From Mycolicibacterium lacusdiani (lineage in GTDB: Bacteria > Actinomycetota > Actinomycetes > Mycobacteriales > Mycobacteriaceae), in the NCBI RefSeq assembly GCF_021916785.1, contig NZ_JAKCFC010000002.1, positions 682,001-746,000 on the forward strand: a stretch of DNA of 64,000 nt, written 5' to 3'. Positions 33,745-41,807 of the stretch are shown here, piece by piece. The notes under the pieces were generated by a model. That model worked only from the letters and a program-made list of their open reading frames with translations, did not search any database and was not told the DNA's origin. How positions within the stretch are numbered: the stretch's first letter is position 1; every line of letters starts with the position of its first letter. A program made the position numbers and the translations under genes.

Positions 33745-35127
33745 GTGACATCACCTAACGATCTCCCCCGTACCGTCGGTGAACTGCGTGCCTCAGGCCA
33801 CCAGGAGCGGGGAGTCAAGGACGAGATCCGGGAGAATCTGCTTGCCGCCTTGGCCGAAGGGCGCGACATATGGCCGGGCATCCTCGGGTTCGAGGACACC
33901 GTGCTGCCGCAGTTGGAGCGGGCGCTCATCGCAGGCCACGACATCGTGCTGCTGGGTGAGCGCGGTCAGGGCAAGACGCGCCTGCTGCGCGCGCTCACCG
34001 GCCTGCTCGACGAGTGGACGCCCGTCATCGACGGCTCGGAACTCAACGAGCACCCGTTCAGCCCGATCACCCCGGAATCCATTCGCCGGGTGGCGACCTC
34101 GGGTGACGACCTGCCGATCAGCTGGGTGCACCGCAGCGACCGGTACACCGAGAAGCTCGCCACGCCGGACACCAGCGTGGCCGACCTCGTCGGCGACATC
34201 GACCCGATCAAGGTGGCGGAGGGACGCAGCCTCGGTGACCCGGAGACCATCGCCTTCGGCCTGATTCCGCGCGCGCACCGCGGCGTCGTCGCGATCAACG
34301 AACTGCCCGACCTCGCCGAGCGCATCCAGGTGTCGATGCTCAACGTGATGGAGGAGCGCGACATCCAGGTCCGCGGCTACACGCTGCGGCTGCCGCTCGA
34401 CGTTCTGGTGGTCGCCAGCGCGAACCCCGAGGACTACACCAACCGCGGCCGCATCATCACGCCACTCAAGGACCGCTTCGGCGCCGAAATCCGGACGCAC
34501 TACCCGGTCCGCCTGGACGCCGAGGTCGGCGTCATCACCCAGGAGGCGCATCTGGCTGCAGAAGTGCCGGAGTACCTAGTGCAGATCCTGGCCCGGTTCG
34601 CCCGCGCGCTGCGCGAGTCGTCGTCGATCGATCAGCGGTCGGGTGTCTCCGCCCGCTTCGCGATCGCCGCGGCCGAGACGGTCGCGGCCGCAGCCCGGCA
34701 CCGGTCGACGATCCTCGGCGAGCAGGAGCCGGTGGCCCGCGTCGTCGACCTCGCCACCGTGATCGACGTGCTGCGCGGCAAGCTCGAGTTCGAGTCCGGC
34801 GAGGAGGGCCGCGAGCAGGCCATCCTGGAGCACCTGCTGCGCCGGGCGACCGCCGACACCGCACAGCGCCTGCTCGGCGGCATCGACGTGGGACCGCTGG
34901 TGGTTGCCGTCGAGGACGGTGCGCCGGTGACGACCGGGGAGCGGGTGTCGGCCAAGGACGTGCTTGCCGCCGTGCCGGATCTGCCGGTGGTCGACGAGAT
35001 CGCCGAGCGCCTCGGCGCACAGAGCGACGGTGAACGGGCAGGGGCGCTGGAGTTGGCGCTCGAAGCCCTGTACCTGGCCAAGCGGATCGACAAGGTGTCC
35101 GGCGAGGGCGAAACCGTCTATGGCTGA
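33745..35127 (+). CDS. MoxR-type AAA+ ATPase (Rv0958-like, Mg-chelatase-like)
   Basis: A 460-residue AAA+ ATPase. Walker A is GERGQGKTRL (about residues 70-79), Walker B is GVVAINELPDL (about 176-186), and VVASANPEDY is sensor 1. The helix-2 insert region EDIQVRGYTLRLP fits the magnesium-chelatase/MoxR clade. The next gene encodes a VWA protein, the usual partner: MoxR-VWA pairs act as chaperones that assemble or insert metal cofactors into a target. The target here is unknown. The homologous pair is Rv0958-Rv0959. Confidence 0.88.
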   Translation: MTSPNDLPRTVGELRASGHQERGVKDEIRENLLAALAEGRDIWPGILGFEDTVLPQLERALIAGHDIVLLGERGQGKTRLLRALTGLLDEWTPVIDGSELNEHPFSPITPESIRRVATSGDDLPISWVHRSDRYTEKLATPDTSVADLVGDIDPIKVAEGRSLGDPETIAFGLIPRAHRGVVAINELPDLAERIQVSMLNVMEERDIQVRGYTLRLPLDVLVVASANPEDYTNRGRIITPLKDRFGAEIRTHYPVRLDAEVGVITQEAHLAAEVPEYLVQILARFARALRESSSIDQRSGVSARFAIAAAETVAAAARHRSTILGEQEPVARVVDLATVIDVLRGKLEFESGEEGREQAILEHLLRRATADTAQRLLGGIDVGPLVVAVEDGAPVTTGERVSAKDVLAAVPDLPVVDEIAERLGAQSDGERAGALELALEALYLAKRIDKVSGEGETVYG

Positions 35128-35180
35128 ACGCGGTACGACGATCAAGCGGCGAGGGACGAGCCGCGTTGAGGTGTGCCGCC

Positions 35181-37154
35181 GTGGCTAAGCGCCTCTCGCG
35201 GTACTCCCGGTACACCGGCGGGCCCGACCCGCTGGCGCCGCCGGTTGACTTGCGCGACGCACTGGAGCAGATCGGCCAGGACGTGATGGAGGGCAGCTCG
35301 CCGCGGCGGGCACTGCAGGAGCTGTTGCGGCGCGGCACCCAGAACCAGCGGGGTGCCGACCGGTTGGCCGCCGAGGCCAACAGCAAGCGCCGGAAGCTCT
35401 TGCAACGCAACAATCTCGACGGCACGCTGCAGGACATCAAGAAGCTGCTCGACGAGGCGGTGTTAGCCGAACGCAAGGAGCTCGCGCGGGCGCTCGACGA
35501 CGACGCGCGTTTTGGCGAACTCCAGATGGAGTCGCTGTCGCCGTCCCCGGCCAAGGCCGTGCAGGAACTCGCCGAGTACGACTGGCGCAGCCAGGAGGCT
35601 CGCGAGAAGTACGAGCAGATCAAGGACCTCATGGGTCGCGAGATGCTCGACCAGCGCTTTGCAGGCATGAAGCAGGCGCTGGAGAACGCGACCGACGAGG
35701 ACCGTCAGCGCGTCAACGAGATGCTCGACGACCTCAACGAGCTACTCGACAAGCATGCGAAGGGGCAGGACACGCCCCAGGACTTCCAAGACTTCATGGC
35801 CAAGCACGGCGAGTACTTCCCGGAGAACCCGCAGAACATCGACGAGCTACTGGACTCGCTCGCCCAACGTGCGGCGGCCGCCCAGCGCTTCCGCAATAGC
35901 CTCACCGAACAGCAGCGCGCAGAACTCGACGCGTTGGCACAGCAAGCCTTCGGGTCGCCGTCGCTCATGAACGCGCTGAACCGCCTGGACTCTCATCTGC
36001 AGTCGGCCCGCCCGGGTGAGGACTGGTCGGGGTCGGAGAACTTCAGCGGCGACAACCCCATGGGAATGGGCGAGGGCGCGCAAGCGATGGCCGACATCGC
36101 CGAACTCGAACAACTCGCCGAGCAACTCTCGCAGAGCTATGCCGGCGCGCAGATGGACGACGTCGACCTCGACATGTTGGCCCGCCAGCTGGGTGAGGAC
36201 GCTGCCGTCGACGCGCGCACCCTGGCCGAACTCGAGCGTGCCCTGATGGAGCAGGGGTTCCTCGACCGTGGCTCGGACGGGCAGTGGCGACTGTCGCCCA
36301 AGGCCATGCGCCAGCTCGGCCAGGCCGCGCTTCGCGATGTGGCGCAACAACTCTCGGGGCGACACGGCGAACGCGATACGCGTCGCGCCGGCGCCGCCGG
36401 TGAACTCACCGGTGCCACGCGGCCCTGGCAGTTCGGTGACACCGAGCCCTGGAACGTGACGCGCACTCTGACCAACGCCGTCCTGCGGCAGGCCGGAACC
36501 GGGGTCGCGGAACCGCCGCTGCGGATCAGCGTCGACGACGTCGAGATCTCCGAGACCGAGACACGTACGCAGGCGGCGGTGGCGCTGCTGGTCGACACGT
36601 CGTTCTCGATGGTGATGGAGAACCGCTGGCTGCCGATGAAGCGGACGGCGCTGGCGCTGCACCATCTCGTCAGTACCCGCTTCCGGTCGGACGCGCTGGA
36701 GATCATCGCGTTCGGGCGTTATGCGCGCACCGTGTCTGCCAGCGAACTCGCCGGGCTGGAAGGCGTCTACGAGCAGGGCACCAACCTGCACCACGCGCTT
36801 GCGCTGGCCACCCGCCATCTCCGGCGTCATCCCAACGCTCAGCCGACGGTGCTCATCGTGACCGACGGCGAGCCCACCGCGCACCTCGAGGACTTCGGTG
36901 ACGGTGACGGTTCGTCGGTGTTCTTCGACTACCCGCCGCATCCGCGCACCATCGCTCACACCGTGCGTGGCTTCGACGAGATCGCCCGCCTCGGCGCGCA
37001 CGTGACGATCTTTCGGCTCGGCAGCGACCCGAGCCTGACGCGGTTCATCGATCAGGTGGCGCGCCGTGTCGAGGGCCGTGTCGTGGTGCCGGAACTCGAC
37101 GGCCTGGGTGCTGCCGTGGTCAGCGACTATCTGCGGTCCCGCAAACGTCGCTGA
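35181..37154 (+). CDS. VWA-domain protein, partner of the MoxR ATPase (Rv0959-like)
   Basis: A 657-residue protein. The first two thirds are helical and rich in Gln, Glu and Arg with coiled-coil character (for example EYDWRSQEAREKYEQIKDLMGREMLDQRF). The C-terminal part (from about residue 460) is a von Willebrand A domain with the MIDAS motif DTSFSM, a following Thr and VTDGEPT. It is the likely metal-binding substrate adaptor of the upstream MoxR-type ATPase. GTG 35181 is chosen because it aligns with the M. tuberculosis start region; a TTG at 35166 is also in frame. Confidence 0.87.
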   Translation: MAKRLSRYSRYTGGPDPLAPPVDLRDALEQIGQDVMEGSSPRRALQELLRRGTQNQRGADRLAAEANSKRRKLLQRNNLDGTLQDIKKLLDEAVLAERKELARALDDDARFGELQMESLSPSPAKAVQELAEYDWRSQEAREKYEQIKDLMGREMLDQRFAGMKQALENATDEDRQRVNEMLDDLNELLDKHAKGQDTPQDFQDFMAKHGEYFPENPQNIDELLDSLAQRAAAAQRFRNSLTEQQRAELDALAQQAFGSPSLMNALNRLDSHLQSARPGEDWSGSENFSGDNPMGMGEGAQAMADIAELEQLAEQLSQSYAGAQMDDVDLDMLARQLGEDAAVDARTLAELERALMEQGFLDRGSDGQWRLSPKAMRQLGQAALRDVAQQLSGRHGERDTRRAGAAGELTGATRPWQFGDTEPWNVTRTLTNAVLRQAGTGVAEPPLRISVDDVEISETETRTQAAVALLVDTSFSMVMENRWLPMKRTALALHHLVSTRFRSDALEIIAFGRYARTVSASELAGLEGVYEQGTNLHHALALATRHLRRHPNAQPTVLIVTDGEPTAHLEDFGDGDGSSVFFDYPPHPRTIAHTVRGFDEIARLGAHVTIFRLGSDPSLTRFIDQVARRVEGRVVVPELDGLGAAVVSDYLRSRKRR

Positions 37155-37519
37155 CCCCGTTCTGCAACTGCACGCTGGTTAACTCGAATTAGCTGCCGGC
37201 AACCATTCCGGCAATCGTCCTGCCGGCCCGACCCCCGTCGATCTTGATCTTCTCTCCGCCGGGGTCGGCCCGCGCCGTTTTCGACGGTCGAAAACCCCTC
37301 TCAACTGGTGTTGAGTCGAACAGGCCGAATTGCGTCGATCAATCGTCCTAAAGGTGTGACAACTGGCATCAGGGCGCGTTTCAGTGATTGCTTCGCAAAC
37401 TTTCGACATAGCCGTGGCAAAACGATTGGAAACGGTTTATGGTCTTCTCAGCTTCTTCTAAGCCGCGCAGTATCGTTTCGCCACGCACCGAGCCACCATC
37501 AGATCCAAGGGGGATTCAC
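37155..37519. other. Intergenic region before the repeat-protein gene
   Basis: A 365-bp gap of comparatively low GC. An interrupted dyad (GGCC-GACCCC with GGGGTC-GGCC, about 37222-37272) could terminate the VWA transcript. The AT-richer part (about 37380-37500) must hold the promoter of the repeat-protein gene, but I could not fix a convincing -10/-35 pair. No ORF in it looks real. Confidence 0.5.
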
Positions 37520-39121
37520 ATGGCACTTCGCCCATTCATCACTGCAGGCGTGGCCTTTGCTGCTGCCGGCGCCGTCGCCGCCACGGTCGCCATCGCGCCG
37601 CCGATGTCGCCTGGCGAAGTCAAGGTGGCGCAGAAGACGCAGGTCGACCTGAACGCGAATCTCACGGATCTGATCAACACGTACTTCGGTGAGTTCCCCG
37701 GTGACCCCGACAACGCAGGCACCATTCACGCATTCGGGGTGCTCCAGCAGCTGCTGCAGAACGCCAACGTGAACGACCCCCGCGGAACCGAAGTTATCGA
37801 CTCGTACTTCGAGGCGGGCCTGTCCGACGTCGTCCGACTGCTTCTGACTCGCGACTATCCGAACCAGAATGATCCGACGCCGTTCCAGATCAACACCTTC
37901 TTCAACGAAGGGCTCAGCGAAGTAGCGCGCTACCGACTGCTCGCATACCAGGCTGACCCAACGCTGCGGGCTCAAATCAACACGTTCTTCGGTGATTCTC
38001 TGAACGCCGACGGTTCGGAGAACATCGCGCAGAACGGGTTCCAGGGTCTGTTCTACGACGCGCTCGTCGGCACCGGTCTAAGCGTGGACCAGCGGCGGCT
38101 GCTCGACACGTTCTTCAATGCACCGACGATCTACAACTCGCAAGCTGTGCCGGTGTTTCAGCCGATTCTCGACGAGGACGGCGAGCCCGTGCTCGACGAA
38201 GACGGCAATCCGACGTATGTGCAAGCCGTCGATGCAGAAGGCGATCCGATCTTCGATGAGAACGGCGACCCCGTCTACGTCATCAGTGGATATCTCGGCA
38301 ACCCGAACCCGGCCCGCCGCGGCAGCTTCGGCGTCATTTACAACACCATCCGGAACACCGGGTTGAGCCCGGATCAGCAGGCCACTCTGGATCAGTTCTG
38401 GGATGGTGGCGCGACCGAGGTCGTCAAGCAGCGGCTGCTCGCGAGCACGGGAGACCCCACGCAGAAGCTCGACATCGAAACGTTCTTCGATGGCGGCATA
38501 TCGGAGAACTTCCGGTGGCGGCTGGTTGCAGGTGCAGGCGACCAGCGATCCAAGGATTTGTGGAATGAGTTCTTCGACAACGGCGTGACCGGTGTCGTCC
38601 GCTACCTCCTGACGGGTCCCGTGCCAGAGGTGGAGAGTCCGCCGGTGCCAGTGGAGGTTCCCGAGACCGAGGCGTTGAAGGTCGCCGCGACTGACAGTGA
38701 CGTAGAGACACTTCAGGCGGCCGATGTGAGTGGGGCCGAGGAGTCCACGGCCGACTCATCCGCTCCTGCCCCGACCGCGCTGCGCGCTGCACCGGTGCAA
38801 GCGGCCGCAGAGCCAGCACCAGCGACCGCACCCGTCGAATCCACCTCATCGGTGAAGCAAGAGGCCGTCGCGGAGGAAGAAGAGGACACCGAAGTCAAGG
38901 ACGGCAACAAGGTCGAGCCGGTCATCATCGTCCCCGGAGGCGGCGGCTCGTCCGACGGCGTGCGCGGCGGCGGAGCGTGGGGTGTCTTCAAGCCCGCGTT
39001 CAAGGCCATCGACAGCATGATCAAGGGCGGCAAGACCCCCGCAGGCAGCACGAGCGGCGGCACCACCGATGGTGGCGCCACCGACGGCGCTGACAACGAC
39101 GGTGGCGGCGACGGCGAGTAG
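37520..39121 (+). CDS. Exported FF-G-repeat protein with Asp-Gly loops, unknown function
   Basis: A 533-residue protein I do not recognise. An N-terminal signal or anchor lies at residues 5-28. Eight degenerate units of the form [IL]-x-[TSEQ]-[FY]-[FW]-x-x-G-[LIVA]-[ST]-[DE]-x-x-[RK]-x-x-L begin near residues 52, 93, 124, 153, 195, 290, 319 and 348. Between units five and six (218-251) are four Asp-rich turns DEDGEP, DEDGNP, DAEGDP and DENGDP that could bind calcium. A proline, alanine and glutamate-rich linker (365-460) and a Gly/Asp-rich tail follow. AAGGGGG precedes ATG 37520. GC content is lower than in neighbouring genes. Probably surface exposed. Confidence 0.8.
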   Translation: MALRPFITAGVAFAAAGAVAATVAIAPPMSPGEVKVAQKTQVDLNANLTDLINTYFGEFPGDPDNAGTIHAFGVLQQLLQNANVNDPRGTEVIDSYFEAGLSDVVRLLLTRDYPNQNDPTPFQINTFFNEGLSEVARYRLLAYQADPTLRAQINTFFGDSLNADGSENIAQNGFQGLFYDALVGTGLSVDQRRLLDTFFNAPTIYNSQAVPVFQPILDEDGEPVLDEDGNPTYVQAVDAEGDPIFDENGDPVYVISGYLGNPNPARRGSFGVIYNTIRNTGLSPDQQATLDQFWDGGATEVVKQRLLASTGDPTQKLDIETFFDGGISENFRWRLVAGAGDQRSKDLWNEFFDNGVTGVVRYLLTGPVPEVESPPVPVEVPETEALKVAATDSDVETLQAADVSGAEESTADSSAPAPTALRAAPVQAAAEPAPATAPVESTSSVKQEAVAEEEEDTEVKDGNKVEPVIIVPGGGGSSDGVRGGGAWGVFKPAFKAIDSMIKGGKTPAGSTSGGTTDGGATDGADNDGGGDGE

Positions 39122-39139
39122 CCACTGACGCACGACAAG

Positions 39140-39175
39140 ACGTCGGCCCCTTCCGCTCGCGGCAGGGGCCGACGT
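39140..39175. terminator. Bidirectional hairpin terminator
   Basis: Perfect 12-base arms ACGTCGGCCCCT (39140-39151) and its complement (39164-39175) around a 12-base loop, sitting between the convergent stops at 39121 and 39179. Confidence 0.8.
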
Positions 39176-39178
39176 TCG

Positions 39179-39760
39179 TCAGGGGTTCTTGCGCTTCTTG
39201 CGCTTGATGCCGACGCTGCCCCAGAGCGAGAAGCCGCGGATGGTCACCTGCGGTGCACCAGGGGAGCCGACGTCGCCGATGTGCTCGAACGACCCCATGA
39301 CCCCGACACCGTGGACGTCGACGTTGATCTCGGGCGGCAGCAGAATCGTCTGCCCGCCGAAGATCGAGTACGAGTGGATCTCCACCTCGGGTGACGTGAA
39401 GTCGGCGTAGCGCAGGTCGATCACGCCACCACCGAACAGGGCGAACGACGTCACGCGGCGCGGCACGTTCCAGCGGCCCCGCCGTTCGAAACCGCTCATG
39501 ATCGCCAGGAGCAGGGTCGACGGCGCGGGGTGGCAGGCGCCGCCGCTGCGACCCGATGCCGTCGCCACGTCGGGCAGGTCGGCACTGAGGCGCTCGAGTT
39601 CGTCGAAGGTCTGAGCGGCGTACGCCTTGGTCAACCGATCCTCGTAATCGGCCATCTGCAACCGGCCCTGGGATGCGGCCTCGGTGAGGAGTTGAGCAAC
39701 GTGGATGCGATCCGTGTCGGCAGCGCGCTTCGACCCGTTGCGCGACGCTGGAGTGCTCAT
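39179..39760 (-). CDS. DUF1707 protein with LiaF-like C-terminus (Rv0966c-like)
   Basis: A 193-residue protein. The N-terminal DUF1707 domain spans about residues 15-65 (DRIHVAQLLTEAASQGRLQMADYEDRLTKAYAA-type helix pair). The C-terminal half is a beta-rich LiaF/DUF2154-like domain (FALFGGGVIDLRYADF, IFGGQTILLPPEINVDVHGVGVMGSFEHIG) ending in a basic KRKKRK tail. Such proteins are linked to envelope stress, but the role is not established. A GTG at 39766 is an alternative start. Confidence 0.85.
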   Translation of the reverse strand: MSTPASRNGSKRAADTDRIHVAQLLTEAASQGRLQMADYEDRLTKAYAAQTFDELERLSADLPDVATASGRSGGACHPAPSTLLLAIMSGFERRGRWNVPRRVTSFALFGGGVIDLRYADFTSPEVEIHSYSIFGGQTILLPPEINVDVHGVGVMGSFEHIGDVGSPGAPQVTIRGFSLWGSVGIKRKKRKNP

Positions 39761-39858
39761 CGACACGAGCCTACGACGAACCTCGGTACATGCAAGGGGC
39801 GGACCTCATCCAACTCGGCAACGTCGCCTCGAAGTGTCGGCGGCGACTACCCACGACG

Positions 39859-40635
39859 CTACGCCGACGCCCAGCGGGGCGGCCGCTTCTCCAGGAAGGC
39901 CAGCATGCCCTCGCGGGCCTCCTCCGAGACGAACAGCGCGGCGGATTGCTCGGCCAGCGCGTCGGCGTGCTGGTCGAACGACTGCAGGATCGACGCGGTC
40001 GTGAGCGCCTTCGACGCGGCGAGGCCCTGCGGCGAACCCTTGGCGACGTCGGCGGCCAGCGCTGCGACGGTGCCCGCCACGTCGTCGGAGGCGACCGTGA
40101 TGAGCCCGATGGCCGCCGCCTCGCCGGCGCCGAACTTCTCACCGCTGACGAAGTAGCGTCCCGCGGCGCGCGCCGTCATCTTCGGCAGCAGGGTCAGCGA
40201 GATCACCGAAGGTGCAACGCCGATGCGCGCCTCGGTCAGCGCGAACGTGCTCGCCGGCCCGGCGACCACGATGTCGCAGGCGCCGACCAACCCCAGACCG
40301 CCTGCGCGAACGTGCCCGTCGATCGCCCCGATCACCGGCACCGGAAGCTCGAGGATGGCGCGCAACACCTGGGTCATCTCGCGGGCGCGGTCGACTGCCA
40401 GGTCGCCGGGATCGCGGCCTGCCGCCTCGCTGAGATCAGCACCCGCGCAAAACGTGCCGCCCTCGTGCCCGAGGACGACGCACCGCACCGTCGGGTCGGC
40501 CGCTGCGGTCGCCAGCCCGTCGTGCAACTGGGTCACCAACGCGGTGGACAGCGCATTGCGGTTGTGCGGTGAGTCCAGCGTCAGGCGTGCGACGCCCGCC
40601 TCGACGGAGTAGTGGACGAGTGTGTCAGCGCTCAT
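39859..40635 (-). CDS. echA7: Enoyl-CoA hydratase (EchA7-like)
   Basis: A 258-residue crotonase-fold protein. The oxyanion-hole segments are GTFCAGADLSE (about 63-73) and GHVRAGGLGLVGACDIVVAG (about 107-126), with Glu in LTEARIGVAPSV. It should hydrate a branched enoyl-CoA or the carboxylated product of the operon's carboxylase, like AtuE or LiuC. It is the last gene of the six-gene minus-strand operon; its ATG shares one base with the stop of fadE12. Confidence 0.88.
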   Translation of the reverse strand: MSADTLVHYSVEAGVARLTLDSPHNRNALSTALVTQLHDGLATAAADPTVRCVVLGHEGGTFCAGADLSEAAGRDPGDLAVDRAREMTQVLRAILELPVPVIGAIDGHVRAGGLGLVGACDIVVAGPASTFALTEARIGVAPSVISLTLLPKMTARAAGRYFVSGEKFGAGEAAAIGLITVASDDVAGTVAALAADVAKGSPQGLAASKALTTASILQSFDQHADALAEQSAALFVSEEAREGMLAFLEKRPPRWASA

Positions 40636-41792
40636 CAGTACGACCGGGGGAGGCCCAGCGACGTCTGCGCGACGAAGTTCAGGATCATCTCGCGGCTGAC
40701 CGGTGCGATGCGGGCCAGCCGTGACGCGACGAGCACCGACGCGATGCCGTACTCCTTGGTCAAGCCGTTGCCGCCGAGGGACTGCACGGCCTGGTCGACG
40801 GCGCGCACCGACGCCTCGCCCGCGGCGTACTTCGCCATGTTCGCGGCCTCTGCGGCGCCGCCGTCGTCGCCGAGGTCGTAGAGCGTCGCGGCCTTCTGCA
40901 TCATCAGCTTGGCCAGTTCGACCTCTATGTGGTTCTGCGCCAAAGGATGCGAGATGCCCTGGTGCGCACCGATCGGCGTCTTCCACACCTGCCGCGTCTT
41001 GACGTACTCGGTGGCCTTGTTGATCGCGAAGCGTCCCATGCCGACGGCGCTCGCCGCACCCATGATGCGCTCCGGGTTGAGGCCCGCGAACAGCTGCGCG
41101 ATCGCGGCGTCCTCGGAGCCGACGAGCGCATCGGCAGGCAGCCGGACGTCGTCGAGGAACAACTGGAACTGGTTCTCCGGGCTGACGATCTCCATGTCGA
41201 TCTTGGTCCACGACAGGCCGGGAGCATCGGTGGGCACGATGAACAGCGCAGGCTTCAAATTTCCGGTCTTCGCCTCCTCGGTGCGGCCGACCACGAGGAT
41301 CGCCTGGGCCTGGTCGACGCCCGAGATGTACACCTTCTGTCCGGACAGGATCCAGTCGCTGCCGTCGCGGCGCGCGGTCGTCGTGATCCGGTGCGAGTTG
41401 GATCCGGCGTCGGGCTCGGTGATCGCGAAGGCCATCGTGATGGACCCGTCGGCGATGCCGGGAATCCAGCGCTGCTTCTGCTCTTCGGTGCCGAACTTGC
41501 TGATGATGGTGCCGTTGATGGCGGGGGAGACCACCATCAGCAGCAGCGCGCAGCCGCTCGCGGACATCTCCTCCATCACCAGCGACAGCTCGTACATCCC
41601 GGCGCCGCCACCGCCATACGCCTCGGGAAGGTTCACGCCGATGAAGCCGAGTTTGCCTGCCTCTTCCCACAACTCGGTGGTGTGCTCACCGGCGCGGGCC
41701 TTCTCGAGGTAGTACTTCTCGCCGTAGTTGGCCGAGAACTGCGCGACGGCCTTGCGCAGTTCCTTCTGCTCGTCGGTCTCGATGAAGCTCAT
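40635..41792 (-). CDS. fadE12: Acyl-CoA dehydrogenase (FadE12-like)
   Basis: A 385-residue FAD-dependent acyl-CoA dehydrogenase. The FAD/substrate segments are FAITEPDAGSNSHRITTTA (about 121-139), DRAIGLAxxx-type helix region around IMGAASAVGMGRFAINKATEYVKTR, and the C-terminal QSLGGNGLTKEYGIASVLVASRLARI. A Glu in this last region is the probable catalytic base, but I cannot fix its position. It likely oxidises a branched or isoprenoid acyl-CoA. Fifteen bases separate it from accA2. Confidence 0.88.
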   Translation of the reverse strand: MSFIETDEQKELRKAVAQFSANYGEKYYLEKARAGEHTTELWEEAGKLGFIGVNLPEAYGGGGAGMYELSLVMEEMSASGCALLLMVVSPAINGTIISKFGTEEQKQRWIPGIADGSITMAFAITEPDAGSNSHRITTTARRDGSDWILSGQKVYISGVDQAQAILVVGRTEEAKTGNLKPALFIVPTDAPGLSWTKIDMEIVSPENQFQLFLDDVRLPADALVGSEDAAIAQLFAGLNPERIMGAASAVGMGRFAINKATEYVKTRQVWKTPIGAHQGISHPLAQNHIEVELAKLMMQKAATLYDLGDDGGAAEAANMAKYAAGEASVRAVDQAVQSLGGNGLTKEYGIASVLVASRLARIAPVSREMILNFVAQTSLGLPRSY

Positions 41793-41807
41793 TGGTTTCT
41801 CCTTGAA

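Noticed and set aside
35120..35188. Mini-ORF MAERGTTIKRRG... across the MoxR-VWA junction
   Set aside because: Only 22 codons, overlapping both real genes in a different frame.
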